DNA of 64,000 nucleotides from Rhodococcus triatomae (GCF_014217785.1 NZ_CP048814.1:3658001-3722000); one strand, 5' to 3'; positions 1-8,720 are shown, counted from the stretch's first letter. Made by a program: numbers and translations. Notes: generated from the sequence alone by a model not told the origin.

Positions 1-570
1 AGCGCACGAGCCCCCGAGTTGCAGCTCCGGGGGGCGGTCGCGATGGCCCCGGGCAACGACACCGACCTGATACCGGAACTGACCCGGGCAGGGGATCCAC
101 GGATGGCTCCGGGCCTGCCCTTCCTCCCGCTGGTGCTCCTGGGGGCGGAGGCCGCCGATCCGCGGATCGTCCCGGAGGACCTGCTGTCCGATGCGGCGTT
201 GCCGTTGCTCGAGACGGCGCGTTCGGGATGCCTGGCGGCATTGCGCGAGGTGCCGCCGATTCCGGTCACGGAGGTGTTCCAGCCGGACGCCGATCTCGGA
301 CCGCTTCTCGAACTCCTCCGAGCCCAGCAACTGTCCACCGTCGTTCCGCAGGTTCCGACCCTGGTCGTGCAGGGGACCGCCGACCAACTCGTCGCGTCGG
401 CGGGCACGGAGGTGGCCGTCGCAGGCCTGTGCGAGTCGGGCGCACCGATGTCCTACCGGACCTACGACGGCGTCGACCACCGCGGCGTGATCGCCGATTC
501 CCTCGGAGACGTCGAGGAGTTCGTGGCGGCCCGGCTCGCGGACGAACCGGCCGGCGCCGGCGCCTGCTGA
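1..570 (+). CDS. Secretory-lipase-like alpha/beta hydrolase, C-terminal part (truncated by window edge)
   Basis: The frame is open from base 1, so only the last 189 or so codons are present and the true start lies outside the window. The fragment looks like the C-terminal half of the secretory lipase (LIP) branch of alpha/beta hydrolases, which cleave ester bonds of lipids and are usually exported in mycolata. The segment VVQGTADQLV matches the strand-turn that carries the catalytic Asp, and YDGVDHRGV the loop with the catalytic His. The nucleophilic Ser should lie upstream. The protein ends in a short Ala/Gly-rich tail with a terminal Cys. It is convergent with the carboxypeptidase gene that follows. 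Family assignment is by motif and spacing only. Confidence 0.6.
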   Translation, partial: SARAPELQLRGAVAMAPGNDTDLIPELTRAGDPRMAPGLPFLPLVLLGAEAADPRIVPEDLLSDAALPLLETARSGCLAALREVPPIPVTEVFQPDADLGPLLELLRAQQLSTVVPQVPTLVVQGTADQLVASAGTEVAVAGLCESGAPMSYRTYDGVDHRGVIADSLGDVEEFVAARLADEPAGAGAC

Positions 571-600
571 GCGCTCGGGTCGTCGGTCCGTGACCCAGGG

Positions 601-624
601 ATCACGGGATCACGGGATCACGGG
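601..624. repeat. 8-bp tandem repeat (x3) covering the dacB stop codon
   Basis: The octamer ATCACGGG is repeated three times without interruption. The stop codon of the minus-strand carboxypeptidase gene (618-620) lies in the third copy, so a slippage event would move the stop or the downstream spacer. Confidence 0.8.
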
Positions 625-1991
625 CGGACGCGGTCCCGTCGCAGCGACCAGGCGCCCAGGAGGGTTGCCGCGGCGGCAGCGCCGACGCCACCGCCGATCA
701 GGAACGGCTCGCTCGTCGACCCGGAGGACGTGCCCGCGCCTGCCGCCGTGACCGGGCCGGCGGACGCGGCGTCCGGTGTGATGTCGGAGGAGGTGCCGGG
801 CGCGGCGTCGGCGACGGTGTCCGGCACCGCGGCGAGCTCGGTGACGGGCTCGACCGGCGCGGGCACGTCGAGCGTTCCGACCGAGGTGCCCGCCGGAAGC
901 GCGAAGCCGTAGTCCAGTAGGCGCACGGCCTGAGCCCACGGGCGCAGCGGCTGCACCTCGCCGCCCATCAGTGTGACCTGGAGTGTGCGGCCGTCGCGCT
1001 GAGCTGCACCGATGTAGGTGTGCCGTGAGGCATTGGTGAAGCCCGTCTTGCCACCGAGTGCCCCCGGGTACTGGTACAGCATCGTGTTGTCGTTCTTCAG
1101 CACGAAGCCGGGGCGGTCGTAGTCGAGCGGGTCCGCCGGGTCCTTCGGATATCCGGGGAAGAAGACCTCGGGAACCGAGACCAGCTCACGGAAGGTGGGA
1201 TTCTTCATCGCTTCGCGGAAGATCGCCGACAGGTCGTACGGAGAGCTGCTCATGCCCGGACCGTCGAGTCCGGAGGGTGTGGCCGCCCGGGTGTCGAGGG
1301 CGCCGAGCGAACGCGCCTTCGCGTTCATCTTCTCCAGGGTCACGTCGACGCCGCCGAGTTCGCGCGCGAGCATGTTGGCGGTGTCGTTCCCCGATGCCAT
1401 CATCAGGCCCTGCAGGACGGTGTGGATGGAGTAGGTGCCGTGCGGGCCGACGCCGACCCGGCTGCCTTCCATGTCCTCGTCTTCCTGCAAGGCGACAACC
1501 GTCTTGTTCAGGTCGAGTTCCTCGAGGGCCACGAGCGCCAGCAGAACCTTGATGGTGCTTGCGGGGCGGTACCGTCCGTGCGCGTCCTGGGCTGCGAGCA
1601 CCTCGCCGGTGTCGACGTCCGAGACGACCCAGGCGGCGGAGGTGATCTCGGCCGGCAGTGGGGGAGCCCCCTCGGGGAGCACCAGCCCGCAGTTCCCGAG
1701 TGCGTCGCCGCCCACCGGGTGTTCGGACACGGGGAGCGGTGCGACCGCGGGTTGACCGGGACGGGGCAGATCCGTCGCGTCACCCGCGGGCGCCGGTGCG
1801 ACGCGGAACGGACAGGGGTCTGTCTCCGGGGTGAATGCGGGTGGGGTGGCGGGGGTTACTCCCGATGGGGTGGCGGGGGTTACTCCCGATGGGGTGGCGG
1901 GGGCGGGCTGCGCGAGGGCTGCGCCGGCTCCGGTCAGGCTGACGAGGACACCGCATGCCGCGGTGGCCGCGGCGGCTCGTAAAGATTTCAT
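618..1991 (-). CDS. dacB: D-alanyl-D-alanine carboxypeptidase (penicillin-binding, S11 family)
   Basis: Trims the terminal D-Ala from peptidoglycan pentapeptides outside the membrane. The 457-aa product has a signal peptide (MKSLRAAAAT... to about ALA-QP at 28), a low-complexity Thr/Pro region with a duplicated 8-residue unit near 33-50, and the S11 catalytic set. That set is SxxK at Ser145-Lys148 (RPASTIK), SGN at 200-202 and KTG at 315-317. A single hydrophobic helix near the C-terminus followed by RRDR suggests a membrane anchor. The start at 1991 is chosen because it opens directly on the signal peptide; longer frames upstream have no signal sequence. It corresponds in position and type to M. 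tuberculosis dacB1 (Rv3330). It is probably monocistronic, after the sdh operon terminator. Confidence 0.9.
   Translation of the reverse strand: MKSLRAAAATAACGVLVSLTGAGAALAQPAPATPSGVTPATPSGVTPATPPAFTPETDPCPFRVAPAPAGDATDLPRPGQPAVAPLPVSEHPVGGDALGNCGLVLPEGAPPLPAEITSAAWVVSDVDTGEVLAAQDAHGRYRPASTIKVLLALVALEELDLNKTVVALQEDEDMEGSRVGVGPHGTYSIHTVLQGLMMASGNDTANMLARELGGVDVTLEKMNAKARSLGALDTRAATPSGLDGPGMSSSPYDLSAIFREAMKNPTFRELVSVPEVFFPGYPKDPADPLDYDRPGFVLKNDNTMLYQYPGALGGKTGFTNASRHTYIGAAQRDGRTLQVTLMGGEVQPLRPWAQAVRLLDYGFALPAGTSVGTLDVPAPVEPVTELAAVPDTVADAAPGTSSDITPDAASAGPVTAAGAGTSSGSTSEPFLIGGGVGAAAAATLLGAWSLRRDRVRP
1843..1904. repeat. 24-bp in-frame tandem repeat in dacB
   Basis: Two perfect 24-bp copies and a partial third encode the repeated TPSGV/TPA peptide just after the signal peptide of the carboxypeptidase. 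The length is a multiple of three, so copy-number change would only lengthen or shorten the wall-spanning linker. Confidence 0.85.
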
Positions 1992-2151
1992 ATCGATTTC
2001 GAGGGTAGGGGCGACCCGCGAACCTGACGAGCGTATGGGCCACTTTGTGGCGAGTGCAATAGCTGGTCGTCGTCCTGGGCACCACGAGAGCCCCATGCGT
2101 CCCGGAAGGCCTCGTTCGTCTCGAGGAAGGTGGACTCACCAGGAAACGACA

Positions 2152-2183
2152 GTGGCCCCGTCGACGAGAGTCGACGGGGCCAC
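2152..2183 (-). terminator. Rho-independent-type terminator of the sdh operon
   Basis: Perfect 13-bp arms (2152-2164 and 2171-2183) with a 6-base loop start 20 bases after the sdhB stop. Read on the minus strand, only a weak T-containing tail follows, as is common for actinobacterial hairpin terminators. Confidence 0.8.
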
Positions 2184-2203
2184 CGAGCGGTGGTCACGCA
2201 GGA

Positions 2204-2977
2204 TCAGCGCGAGAACATCAGGGCGCGCTTGACCTCTTGGATGGCCTTGGTCACCTGGATGCCGCGAGGGCACGCATCGGTGCAGTTGAAGGTGGTGCGG
2301 CAGCGCCACACGCCTTCCTTGTCGTTGAGGATGTCGAGCCGCTCGGCGGCCCCCTCGTCGCGGCTGTCGAAGATGAACCGGTGGGCGTTCACGATCGCGG
2401 CCGGCCCGAAGTAGCTGCCGTCGCTCCAGTACACGGGGCACGAGGTGGTACAGCACGCACAGAGGATGCACTTGGTGGTGTCGTCGAACCGGGCGCGATC
2501 GTGCGGGCTCTGGATCCGCTCACGGGTGGGCTCGTTGCCGTGGGTGATGAGGAACGGCTTGACGGCGCGGAACGCGTCGAAGAACGGCTCCATGTCGACG
2601 ACGAGATCCTTCTCGACCGGAAGTCCGCGGATGGGTTCCACGGAGATGGTCACCGGCTTGCCGTCGGCGGGGAGCATGTCCTTCATCAGCAGCTTGCAGG
2701 CCAGGCGGTTGACGCCGTTGATCCGCATCGCGTCGGAGCCGCAGATGCCGTGGGCGCAGCTGCGCCGGAACGTCAGCGTCCCGTCCAGATAGCCCTTCAC
2801 GTACAGGAGCAGGTTCAGCAACCGGTCGGTCGGCAGGGCCGGGACCTGGAAGCTGTCCCAGTGCTGGCCCTGGCCGTCCTCCGGGTTGAACCGGGCGATC
2901 TTCAGGGTGACCATGACGGCACCCTCGGGCACGGGCGGCAGGGCGGGTGCTTCTACTTCAAGAGTGGGCGCGGACAT
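2204..2977 (-). CDS. sdhB: Succinate dehydrogenase iron-sulfur subunit
   Basis: Carries electrons from the flavin of SdhA through three iron-sulfur clusters to menaquinone at the SdhCD anchor. In the 257-aa product the [2Fe-2S] ligands are in RRSCAHGICGSDAM (Cys74, Cys79, with Asp in the third place as in E. coli SdhB) and a following LAC (Cys94). The [4Fe-4S] and [3Fe-4S] ligands are in CILCACCTTSCPVYW and CTDACPRGIQ. It is the last gene of sdhC-sdhD-sdhA-sdhB; its ATG shares one base with the sdhA stop (TGATG), implying translational coupling. Length and cysteine pattern are normal for the family (Rv3319 type). Confidence 0.97.
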   Translation of the reverse strand: MSAPTLEVEAPALPPVPEGAVMVTLKIARFNPEDGQGQHWDSFQVPALPTDRLLNLLLYVKGYLDGTLTFRRSCAHGICGSDAMRINGVNRLACKLLMKDMLPADGKPVTISVEPIRGLPVEKDLVVDMEPFFDAFRAVKPFLITHGNEPTRERIQSPHDRARFDDTTKCILCACCTTSCPVYWSDGSYFGPAAIVNAHRFIFDSRDEGAAERLDILNDKEGVWRCRTTFNCTDACPRGIQVTKAIQEVKRALMFSR

Positions 2978-4728
2978 CAGTACTTACGCTCCATCGGCTC
3001 GTAGCGGGTCTGGACCACCGGCTTGTAGTCGAGACGGATGTCGGAGAGCAAGCCCTCGCCCTCCTTGTAGGCCATCGTGTGCTTCATGTAGTTCGCGTCG
3101 TCGCGGTCCGGGAAGTCCTCGCGGGCGTGGCCGCCACGCGATTCCTTACGGTTGAGGGCGCCGACGACGGTCACCTCGGCCATCTCGAGCAGGAACCCGA
3201 GTTCGACGGCCTCGAGCAGGTCGCTGTTGTAGCGCTTGCCCTTGTCCTGGACGGTGATGTGGTTGTAGCGCTCCTTGAGGGCGCGCACGTCCTTCAGCGC
3301 CTGGGTCAGCCGCTCCTCGGTGCGGAACACCGATGCGTTGTTGTCCATCGACTGCTGGAGCTCGGTGCGGATGTCCGCGACGCGCTCGTTGCCGTGGTCG
3401 GAGAGGATGACGTCCAGCCACTCCTCGACCATGCCCTCGGGCTTGTCGGGCATCTCGACGAAGGAGGTGCTGTTGGCGTACTCGGCGGCCGCGATTCCGG
3501 CGCGTCGGCCGAAGACGTTGATGTCGAGCAGCGAGTTGGTACCGAGCCGGTTCGCGCCGTGCACGGACACGCAGGCGCACTCGCCCGCGGCGTACAGACC
3601 CTTGACGACCTCGTCGTTGTTGCGAAGCACCTCGCCGTTGATCTTGGTCGGGATGCCGCCCATGACGTAGTGGCAGGTCGGGTACACCGGGACCGGCTCG
3701 GTGACCGGGTCCACGCCCAGGTAGGTCCGGGAGAACTCCATGATGTCCGGGAGCTTCTCGTCGAGGACTTCCTCGGGGATGTGCGTGACGTCGATGAGGA
3801 CGTAGTCCTTGTTCGGGCCGGCACCGCGACCCTCCAGCACCTCGAGCACCATCGAGCGGGCGACGATGTCACGCGGTGCCAGGTCCTTGATCGTGGGGGC
3901 GTAGCGCTCCATGAACCGTTCGCCGTCGGCGTTGCGGAGGATGCCGCCCTCGCCGCGGACGGCCTCGGAGATGAGGATGCCGAGCCCGGCCAGACCCGTC
4001 GGATGGAACTGGTGGAACTCCATGTCCTCGAGCGGCAGGCCCTTGCGGAAGATGATGCCCATGCCGTCACCGGTGAGGGTGTGGGCGTTGGACGTCGTCT
4101 TGTACATCCGGCCCGAGCCGCCGGTGGCGAACACGATGGACTTGGCATGGAAGACGTGGATCTCGCCGGTCGCGAGCTCGTAGGCGATGACGCCGGTGGC
4201 GACCGGGCCGTCCTCGGTCTCGGTGATGGCGATGTCGAGCGCGTAGAACTCGTTGAAGAACTCGACGTCGTGCTTGACGCAGTTCTGGTAGAGCGTCTGC
4301 AGGATCATGTGACCGGTGCGGTCCGCGGCGTAACACGCACGGCGGACCGGGGCCTTGCCGTGGTCACGGGTGTGACCACCGAAACGACGCTGGTCGATCT
4401 TGCCTTCGGGCGTGCGGTTGAACGGCAGGCCCATCTTCTCCAGGTCGAGCACCGCGTCGATGGCCTCCTTGGCCATGATCTCGACGGCGTCCTGGTCCGC
4501 CAGGTAGTCGCCACCCTTGACCGTGTCGAAGGTGTGCCACTCCCAGTTGTCCTCCTCCACGTTCGCGAGTGCCGCGCACATGCCGCCCTGTGCGGCACCG
4601 GTGTGGCTGCGAGTGGGGTAGAGCTTGGTCAGAACCGCGGTGCGCGCCCGGGGGCCGGCCTCGATGGCGGCGCGCATGCCGGCGCCGCCGGCGCCCACGA
4701 TGACCACGTCATAACGATGTTCCTGCAT
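2977..4728 (-). CDS. sdhA: Succinate dehydrogenase flavoprotein subunit
   Basis: Oxidises succinate to fumarate in the TCA cycle with covalently bound FAD, on the cytoplasmic face of the membrane. The 583-aa product opens with the FAD-binding VVIVGAGGAGMRAAIEAG. It has the histidyl-flavin segment TRSHTGAAQGG and the substrate segment HPTGLAGLGILISEAVRGEGG with the active-site Arg region, and ends with the FAD/menaquinone complex C-domain. It is preceded by sdhD with a 15-base gap and overlaps sdhB by one base. Its complement shows a long false reading frame caused by high GC, which is not a gene. Confidence 0.98.
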   Translation of the reverse strand: MQEHRYDVVIVGAGGAGMRAAIEAGPRARTAVLTKLYPTRSHTGAAQGGMCAALANVEEDNWEWHTFDTVKGGDYLADQDAVEIMAKEAIDAVLDLEKMGLPFNRTPEGKIDQRRFGGHTRDHGKAPVRRACYAADRTGHMILQTLYQNCVKHDVEFFNEFYALDIAITETEDGPVATGVIAYELATGEIHVFHAKSIVFATGGSGRMYKTTSNAHTLTGDGMGIIFRKGLPLEDMEFHQFHPTGLAGLGILISEAVRGEGGILRNADGERFMERYAPTIKDLAPRDIVARSMVLEVLEGRGAGPNKDYVLIDVTHIPEEVLDEKLPDIMEFSRTYLGVDPVTEPVPVYPTCHYVMGGIPTKINGEVLRNNDEVVKGLYAAGECACVSVHGANRLGTNSLLDINVFGRRAGIAAAEYANSTSFVEMPDKPEGMVEEWLDVILSDHGNERVADIRTELQQSMDNNASVFRTEERLTQALKDVRALKERYNHITVQDKGKRYNSDLLEAVELGFLLEMAEVTVVGALNRKESRGGHAREDFPDRDDANYMKHTMAYKEGEGLLSDIRLDYKPVVQTRYEPMERKY

Positions 4729-4743
4729 GAAGTCTGTGCTCCC

Positions 4744-5187
4744 CTAGCTCGCCGTGATGTTGGGGTCGAAGGTGAAGATGACGTACGTGCCCAGCGCCAT
4801 GATGAGGATCATCGACACGACCAGCAGCGTGGTCAGCCAGAACCGGGTGGAGTCCTTGCGCGAGTAGTCGGCGATGACCGTCCGCAGGCCGTTGCCACCG
4901 TGGAGCTGTGCGAGCCAGAGCATCGACAGGTCCCAGACCTGCCAGAAGGGGCTCGACCATCGGCCTGCGACGAAGGCGAAGTTGATGCGGTGCACACCGT
5001 CGTCGAGCATGAGCATGATGAACAGGTGGCCGAGGACCAGGACGATGAGTGCCAGCCCGGAGAAGCGCATGAACAGCCAGGCGTAGAGCTCGAAGTTGCT
5101 GCGTGACTTCATCCGCGGGCTGCGCGGGTTGTCGATCGACGCGGGCCGATCGTGGCTCTTCTCGAGGATCTTCGCTTCAGTGCTCAT
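4744..5187 (-). CDS. sdhD: Succinate dehydrogenase membrane anchor subunit
   Basis: Second membrane subunit of complex II. The 147-aa protein has three predicted transmembrane helices: around LALIVLVLGHLFIMLML with a His that could ligate haem, around a middle helix after LSMLWLAQLHGG, and LLVVSMILIMALGTYVIF near the C-terminus. The start at 5187 is chosen because the ATG overlaps the sdhC stop by one base and gives the usual family length. A longer frame upstream only reads antisense of sdhC in another frame. Confidence 0.93.
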   Translation of the reverse strand: MSTEAKILEKSHDRPASIDNPRSPRMKSRSNFELYAWLFMRFSGLALIVLVLGHLFIMLMLDDGVHRINFAFVAGRWSSPFWQVWDLSMLWLAQLHGGNGLRTVIADYSRKDSTRFWLTTLLVVSMILIMALGTYVIFTFDPNITAS

Positions 5188-5591
5188 CAGTGCCCCGCAA
5201 ACATGTTGTAGAAGATGCGGCCTGCGCCCGGGATCATGATCACGAACCAGAGCCCGAGGATGATCCAGAGCATCAGGCGCTGGTACTGCGGGCCCTTGGA
5301 CCAGAAGTCGACCAGCATCACCCGGATGCCGTTGAGTGCGTGGTACAGCACCGCGCCGAGAAGAGCGATCTCCATCAACCCGACGAGTGGCGTCTTGTAC
5401 GTGTCGATGATGCGGTCGTACGTGTCCGGATTGACGCGGACCATCGCCGTGTCGAGCACGTGCACGAAGAGGAAGAAGAACGTCAATACGCCTGTGATCC
5501 GATGCAGGACCCAGGACCACATACCCGGATCGCCCCGGTAGAGCGACCGGGTGCGCTCCCTGACCGGAGCGGCTTCAGTCGTGCTAGTCAT
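5187..5591 (-). CDS. sdhC: Succinate dehydrogenase cytochrome b subunit
   Basis: First gene of the sdh operon and first membrane anchor of complex II. The 134-aa product keeps the cytochrome b556 motif SWVLHRITGVLTFFFLFVH (residues near 24-42) and a second His in LYHALNGIRVM, both candidate haem ligands, plus a third helix at LWIILGLWFVIMIPG. The start at 5591 (MTSTTEAAP) is taken because a GGAGG lies 11 bases upstream and the product then has normal length; a longer frame up to 5729 crosses promoter sequence. It is divergent from cdd. Confidence 0.92.
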   Translation of the reverse strand: MTSTTEAAPVRERTRSLYRGDPGMWSWVLHRITGVLTFFFLFVHVLDTAMVRVNPDTYDRIIDTYKTPLVGLMEIALLGAVLYHALNGIRVMLVDFWSKGPQYQRLMLWIILGLWFVIMIPGAGRIFYNMFAGH

Positions 5592-5649
5592 CGAGTGCTG
5601 TGCCTCCAACGTCTTTGGTGGACGCGTCGCGCCTGTGCAGCCCCCTGGT

Positions 5650-5667
5650 AGGTATCTGCATATACCT
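5650..5667. promoter_or_regulatory. Dyad in the sdhC leader, with a half-site repeated at 5826-5836
   Basis: AGGTAT and ATACCT form perfect 6-base arms around CTGCAT. The 11-mer GGTATCTGCAT found here at 5651-5661 recurs exactly at 5826-5836, just before cdd. Two copies of one 11-mer flanking a divergent promoter pair suggest a shared regulator site; the regulator is unknown. Confidence 0.4.
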
Positions 5668-5784
5668 TCTCGTACCTGGGCTGGGACCCGACGTGATCCT
5701 GAACCGACTTCTCTGAACTCTAAACCCATCCGAATCCGCGGAACTAATTCGCCCGGAAGTTCGTACCCGGGCGCGAGAGAGTAG

Positions 5785-5803
5785 TTAGGTTTGCCTTTCC
5801 AAC
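5785..5803. promoter_or_regulatory. Candidate IdeR/DtxR iron box between sdhC and cdd
   Basis: The 19-mer starting TTAGGTTTGCCT agrees with the DtxR/IdeR consensus TTAGGTTAGSCTAACCTAA at about 14 of 19 positions, all seven bases of the left arm included. The same bases also begin a hairpin (5792-5823, arms GCCTTTCC and GGAAAGGC with an inner 6-bp stem). The site is about 195 bases upstream of sdhC and 65 upstream of cdd. Binding is inferred, not shown. Confidence 0.45.
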
Positions 5804-5867
5804 CTGGTAGACCAGGGGAAAGGCCGGTATCTGCATCGGTTCAGGTGTCGTGACAGGATGGGTGACC

Positions 5868-6272
5868 ATGACGGTGATCGATTGGAAACTGTTGCGCGCC
5901 AAGGCGCATGATGTGATGCGGCTGGCGTACGCGCCCTATTCGGGATTCCCGGTCGGCGCAGCAGCTCTCACCGACGATGGTCGAGTTGTGAGCGGATGCA
6001 ATGTGGAAAATGTCTCATACGGGCTGAGCCTGTGCGCCGAATGTGTACTCGTCGGTAACCTCGCCGGCTCCGGTGGCGGTCGACTCGTCGCGCTCACCTG
6101 TTGTGACGGCGAGGGCGCGATTCTCATGCCCTGCGGCCGGTGCCGACAGGTACTCCTCGAGCACGGTGGTCCCGACCTCGTCGTCGATCACCCGGCCGGG
6201 CCACGTGCGCTGGCGGCCCTGCTCCCCGACGCCTTCGGGCCGGAGCAGGCGGAGGGCCTGCGCCGTGCATGA
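5868..6272 (+). CDS. cdd: Cytidine deaminase
   Basis: Deaminates cytidine and deoxycytidine to uridine and deoxyuridine in pyrimidine salvage. The 134-aa product has the zinc and proton-shuttle motif LCAECVL (Cys plus catalytic Glu), the second zinc motif PCGRCRQ, and the substrate segment GCNVENVSYGL. The start at 5868 (MTVIDWKLLR) matches the usual beginning of mycobacterial Cdd; a GTG at 5850 is in frame but adds six residues with no family support. It overlaps deoA by eight bases, so cdd and deoA form one operon, with add just downstream. Confidence 0.94.
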   Translation: MTVIDWKLLRAKAHDVMRLAYAPYSGFPVGAAALTDDGRVVSGCNVENVSYGLSLCAECVLVGNLAGSGGGRLVALTCCDGEGAILMPCGRCRQVLLEHGGPDLVVDHPAGPRALAALLPDAFGPEQAEGLRRA

Positions 6273-7560
6273 CGCGATATCGATCATCACCGCCAAGCGG
6301 GACGGGCGCGAGCTCTCCGGAGCCGAGATCGACTGGGTGATCGAGGCCTTCACCCACGGGATCGTCGCGGACGAGCAGATGGCGGCGCTCGCGATGGCCG
6401 TCTACTTCCGCGGTATGACCCGGGCCGAGGTGTCCCGGTGGACGTCGGCCATGGTCGACTCCGGCTCGCGGATGGACTTCACCTGGCTGGACCGGCCCAC
6501 CGTCGACAAACACTCCACCGGAGGAGTGGGCGACAAGATCACCCTGCCGCTGGCCCCGCTCGTGGCCGCCTGTGGTGCCGCGGTGCCCCAGCTGTCCGGC
6601 CGCGGACTCGGTCACACCGGCGGAACGCTCGACAAGCTCGAGGCCGTCCCGGGGTGGCGGGCGGACCTGAGTCGCGCCGAGATGGCGGAGATCCTGGCCG
6701 ATCCCGCGGTCGGCGCCGTCGTCTGTGCGGCGGGAGCCGACCTGGCACCGGCGGACCGCAGGCTCTACGCGCTGCGGGACGTCACCGGGACGGTGGAGTC
6801 GATCCCGCTCATCGCCAGCTCGATCATGAGCAAGAAGATCGCCGAGGGCACCGAAGCGCTGGTCCTCGACGTCAAGGTGGGCGCGGGGGCGTTCATGAAG
6901 GACGTGGCCGACGCCAGGGAGCTGGCGAGGACGATGGTCGAGCTCGGTGCGGACGAGGGGGTGCGCACCGTCGCACTGCTCACCGCCATGGACGCCCCTC
7001 TCGGACGGACCGCGGGCAATGCGCTCGAGGTGCGCGAGGCGGTCGAGGTACTGGCCGGTGGAGGCCCCGACGACGTCGTGGAGCTCACCCTCGCGCTGGC
7101 CCGCGAGATGCTCGCTGCCGTCGGTCTCGACGGTGTGGATCCCGCGGACCGACTCCGTGACGGCAGCGCGATGGACCGGTGGCGGTCGATGATCGCGGCG
7201 CAGGGCGGGGATCCCGCGGCGCCGCTGCCTCGTGCCCGGCACACGGACGTCGTCCTCGCCGAGTTCGACGGCGTGGTGGACGGTATCGACGCGCACGGCG
7301 TCGGGTTGGCGGCGTGGCGGCTCGGTGCGGGGCGTGCGCGTGCAGGGGAGTCCGTCCAGGCGGCCGCAGGAGTGGAACTCCACGTCGGACTCGGCGACCT
7401 GGTGACGGTGGGGACGCCCCTCGCCACGCTGCACACCGACACCCCGGAGAAGTTCGACTACGCGCGCAGGTCCCTCGAGCCGGCGTTCACCGGATCCGCC
7501 GAGAGCGCCCGCCGCGCACGGGGCGTGGTCATCGAGCGGATCGGGCCGGTGGAGCGCTAA
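6265..7560 (+). CDS. deoA: Thymidine phosphorylase
   Basis: Splits thymidine with phosphate into thymine and 2-deoxyribose-1-phosphate. The 431-aa product has the family signature DKHSTGGVGDKITLP followed by SGRGLGHTGGTLDKLE, the phosphate-binding Lys/Ser/Thr region, the SSIMSKKIAEG loop and a C-terminal PYNP domain. The start is GTG 6265 (VHDAISIIT), with GGAGG nine bases upstream inside cdd. The family length is about 430 residues, so the open frame upstream of 6265 is not used. The stop overlaps the candidate leaderless promoter of add. Confidence 0.95.
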   Translation: MHDAISIITAKRDGRELSGAEIDWVIEAFTHGIVADEQMAALAMAVYFRGMTRAEVSRWTSAMVDSGSRMDFTWLDRPTVDKHSTGGVGDKITLPLAPLVAACGAAVPQLSGRGLGHTGGTLDKLEAVPGWRADLSRAEMAEILADPAVGAVVCAAGADLAPADRRLYALRDVTGTVESIPLIASSIMSKKIAEGTEALVLDVKVGAGAFMKDVADARELARTMVELGADEGVRTVALLTAMDAPLGRTAGNALEVREAVEVLAGGGPDDVVELTLALAREMLAAVGLDGVDPADRLRDGSAMDRWRSMIAAQGGDPAAPLPRARHTDVVLAEFDGVVDGIDAHGVGLAAWRLGAGRARAGESVQAAAGVELHVGLGDLVTVGTPLATLHTDTPEKFDYARRSLEPAFTGSAESARRARGVVIERIGPVER

Positions 7561-7563
7561 CGT
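7558..7563 (+). promoter_or_regulatory. Leaderless-type -10 hexamer of add
   Basis: TAACGT lies six bases before the add ATG and no Shine-Dalgarno is present. The hexamer shares its TAA with the deoA stop, so add may be transcribed separately in addition to read-through. Confidence 0.4.
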
Positions 7564-7569
7564 CGTGCC

Positions 7570-8682
7570 ATGACTGGTCCAGCGAACGTACCGGCACCGA
7601 TTCCCCCGACTCTCGGCGAACTGGGACGGGCGCCCAAGGCGCTGCTGCACGATCACCTCGACGGTGGTCTGCGCCCGGAGACCGTTCTGGACCTGGCGCA
7701 CGAGACCGGATACACGGGGTTGCCCTGCGACGACGCCACGGAACTCGCGGCCTGGTTCCGTACGGCCGCGGACAGCGGTTCGCTCGAGCGGTATCTCGAG
7801 ACGTTCGCGCACACCGTCGCGGTGATGCAGACGCCGGTCGGTCTCGAGCGCGTCGCCCGAGAGTGCGCGGTCGACCTCGCCGACGACGGCGTGGTGTACG
7901 CGGAGGTGCGCTTCGCCCCCGAGCAGCACCTCGACGCCGGACTCGACCTCGACCGAGTGGTCGACCACGTACTCGAGGGCATGCGGGCGGGGGAGTCGGA
8001 GGCGCGTGCGCGGGGCCGGCACATCCGGGTCGGTGTCCTGCTCACCGCGATGCGGCACGCAGCGAGGTCCCGAGAGATCGCCGAACTGGCGGTGCGGTTC
8101 CGGGATCGTGGCGTGGTCGGATTCGACATCGCCGGAGCCGAGGCGGGCAACCCACCCAGCCGTCATCTGGACGCGTTCGAGTACATGCGGGACGAGAACG
8201 CCCACTTCACGATCCATGCCGGGGAGGCCTTCGGACTTCCCTCCATCCACGAGGCGATCGCGTTCTGCGGCACGGACCGGCTGGGTCACGGAGTGCGGAT
8301 CACCGACGACATCACGGTGGCCGCCGACGGCTCGGCCTCGCTCGGCCGGCTCGCGAACTACGTGCGAGACAAGCGGATTCCGCTGGAGCTGTGCCCGAGT
8401 TCCAACGTGCAGACGGGAGCGGTGGACACGCTGGAGAATCACCCGTTCGACCTGCTCGCCCGTCTGCGGTTCCGGGTCACCGTGAACACCGACAACCGGC
8501 TCATGAGCGACACCTCCATGAGCCGCGAGATGCAGCGACTCGCGGAGACGTTCGGCTACGGATGGAGCGACCTCGAGCGTTTCACCATCAACGCGATGAA
8601 ATCCGCGTTCCTCCCGTTCGACGAGCGACTCGAGATCATCGACGACGTGATCAAGCCGGGCTACGCGGTGCTGCTCGGCTGA
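7570..8682 (+). CDS. add: Adenosine deaminase
   Basis: Converts adenosine and deoxyadenosine to inosine and deoxyinosine, feeding the purine nucleoside phosphorylase encoded 6 kb downstream. The 370-aa product shows the zinc ligands HDHLDGG near the N-terminus, the HAGEAFG motif with the third His, the catalytic Glu region and NTDNRLMS with the metal-binding Asp. It lies nine bases after deoA on the same strand. The start is ATG 7570; see the hexamer at 7558 for possible leaderless expression. Length is typical of the bacterial enzyme. Confidence 0.95.
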   Translation: MTGPANVPAPIPPTLGELGRAPKALLHDHLDGGLRPETVLDLAHETGYTGLPCDDATELAAWFRTAADSGSLERYLETFAHTVAVMQTPVGLERVARECAVDLADDGVVYAEVRFAPEQHLDAGLDLDRVVDHVLEGMRAGESEARARGRHIRVGVLLTAMRHAARSREIAELAVRFRDRGVVGFDIAGAEAGNPPSRHLDAFEYMRDENAHFTIHAGEAFGLPSIHEAIAFCGTDRLGHGVRITDDITVAADGSASLGRLANYVRDKRIPLELCPSSNVQTGAVDTLENHPFDLLARLRFRVTVNTDNRLMSDTSMSREMQRLAETFGYGWSDLERFTINAMKSAFLPFDERLEIIDDVIKPGYAVLLG

Positions 8683-8720
8683 CCGCTGCTCCGCGGCAGT
8701 GGGTCACTCTCGCCTGGGAC

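Noticed and set aside
2947..5106. A 719-codon plus-strand frame opposite sdhA/sdhD
   Set aside because: It is the antisense shadow of clearly recognised sdh genes, has low-complexity Val/Asp/Gly content and no domain.
5792..5823. Riboswitch upstream of cdd
   Set aside because: The hairpin is simple and overlaps the candidate iron box; no known riboswitch core is visible and Cdd is not a usual riboswitch target.
6124..8442. A 772-codon minus-strand frame opposite cdd, deoA and add
   Set aside because: Shadow of three well-supported enzymes; Arg/His-rich translation without motifs, typical of GC-rich antisense frames.
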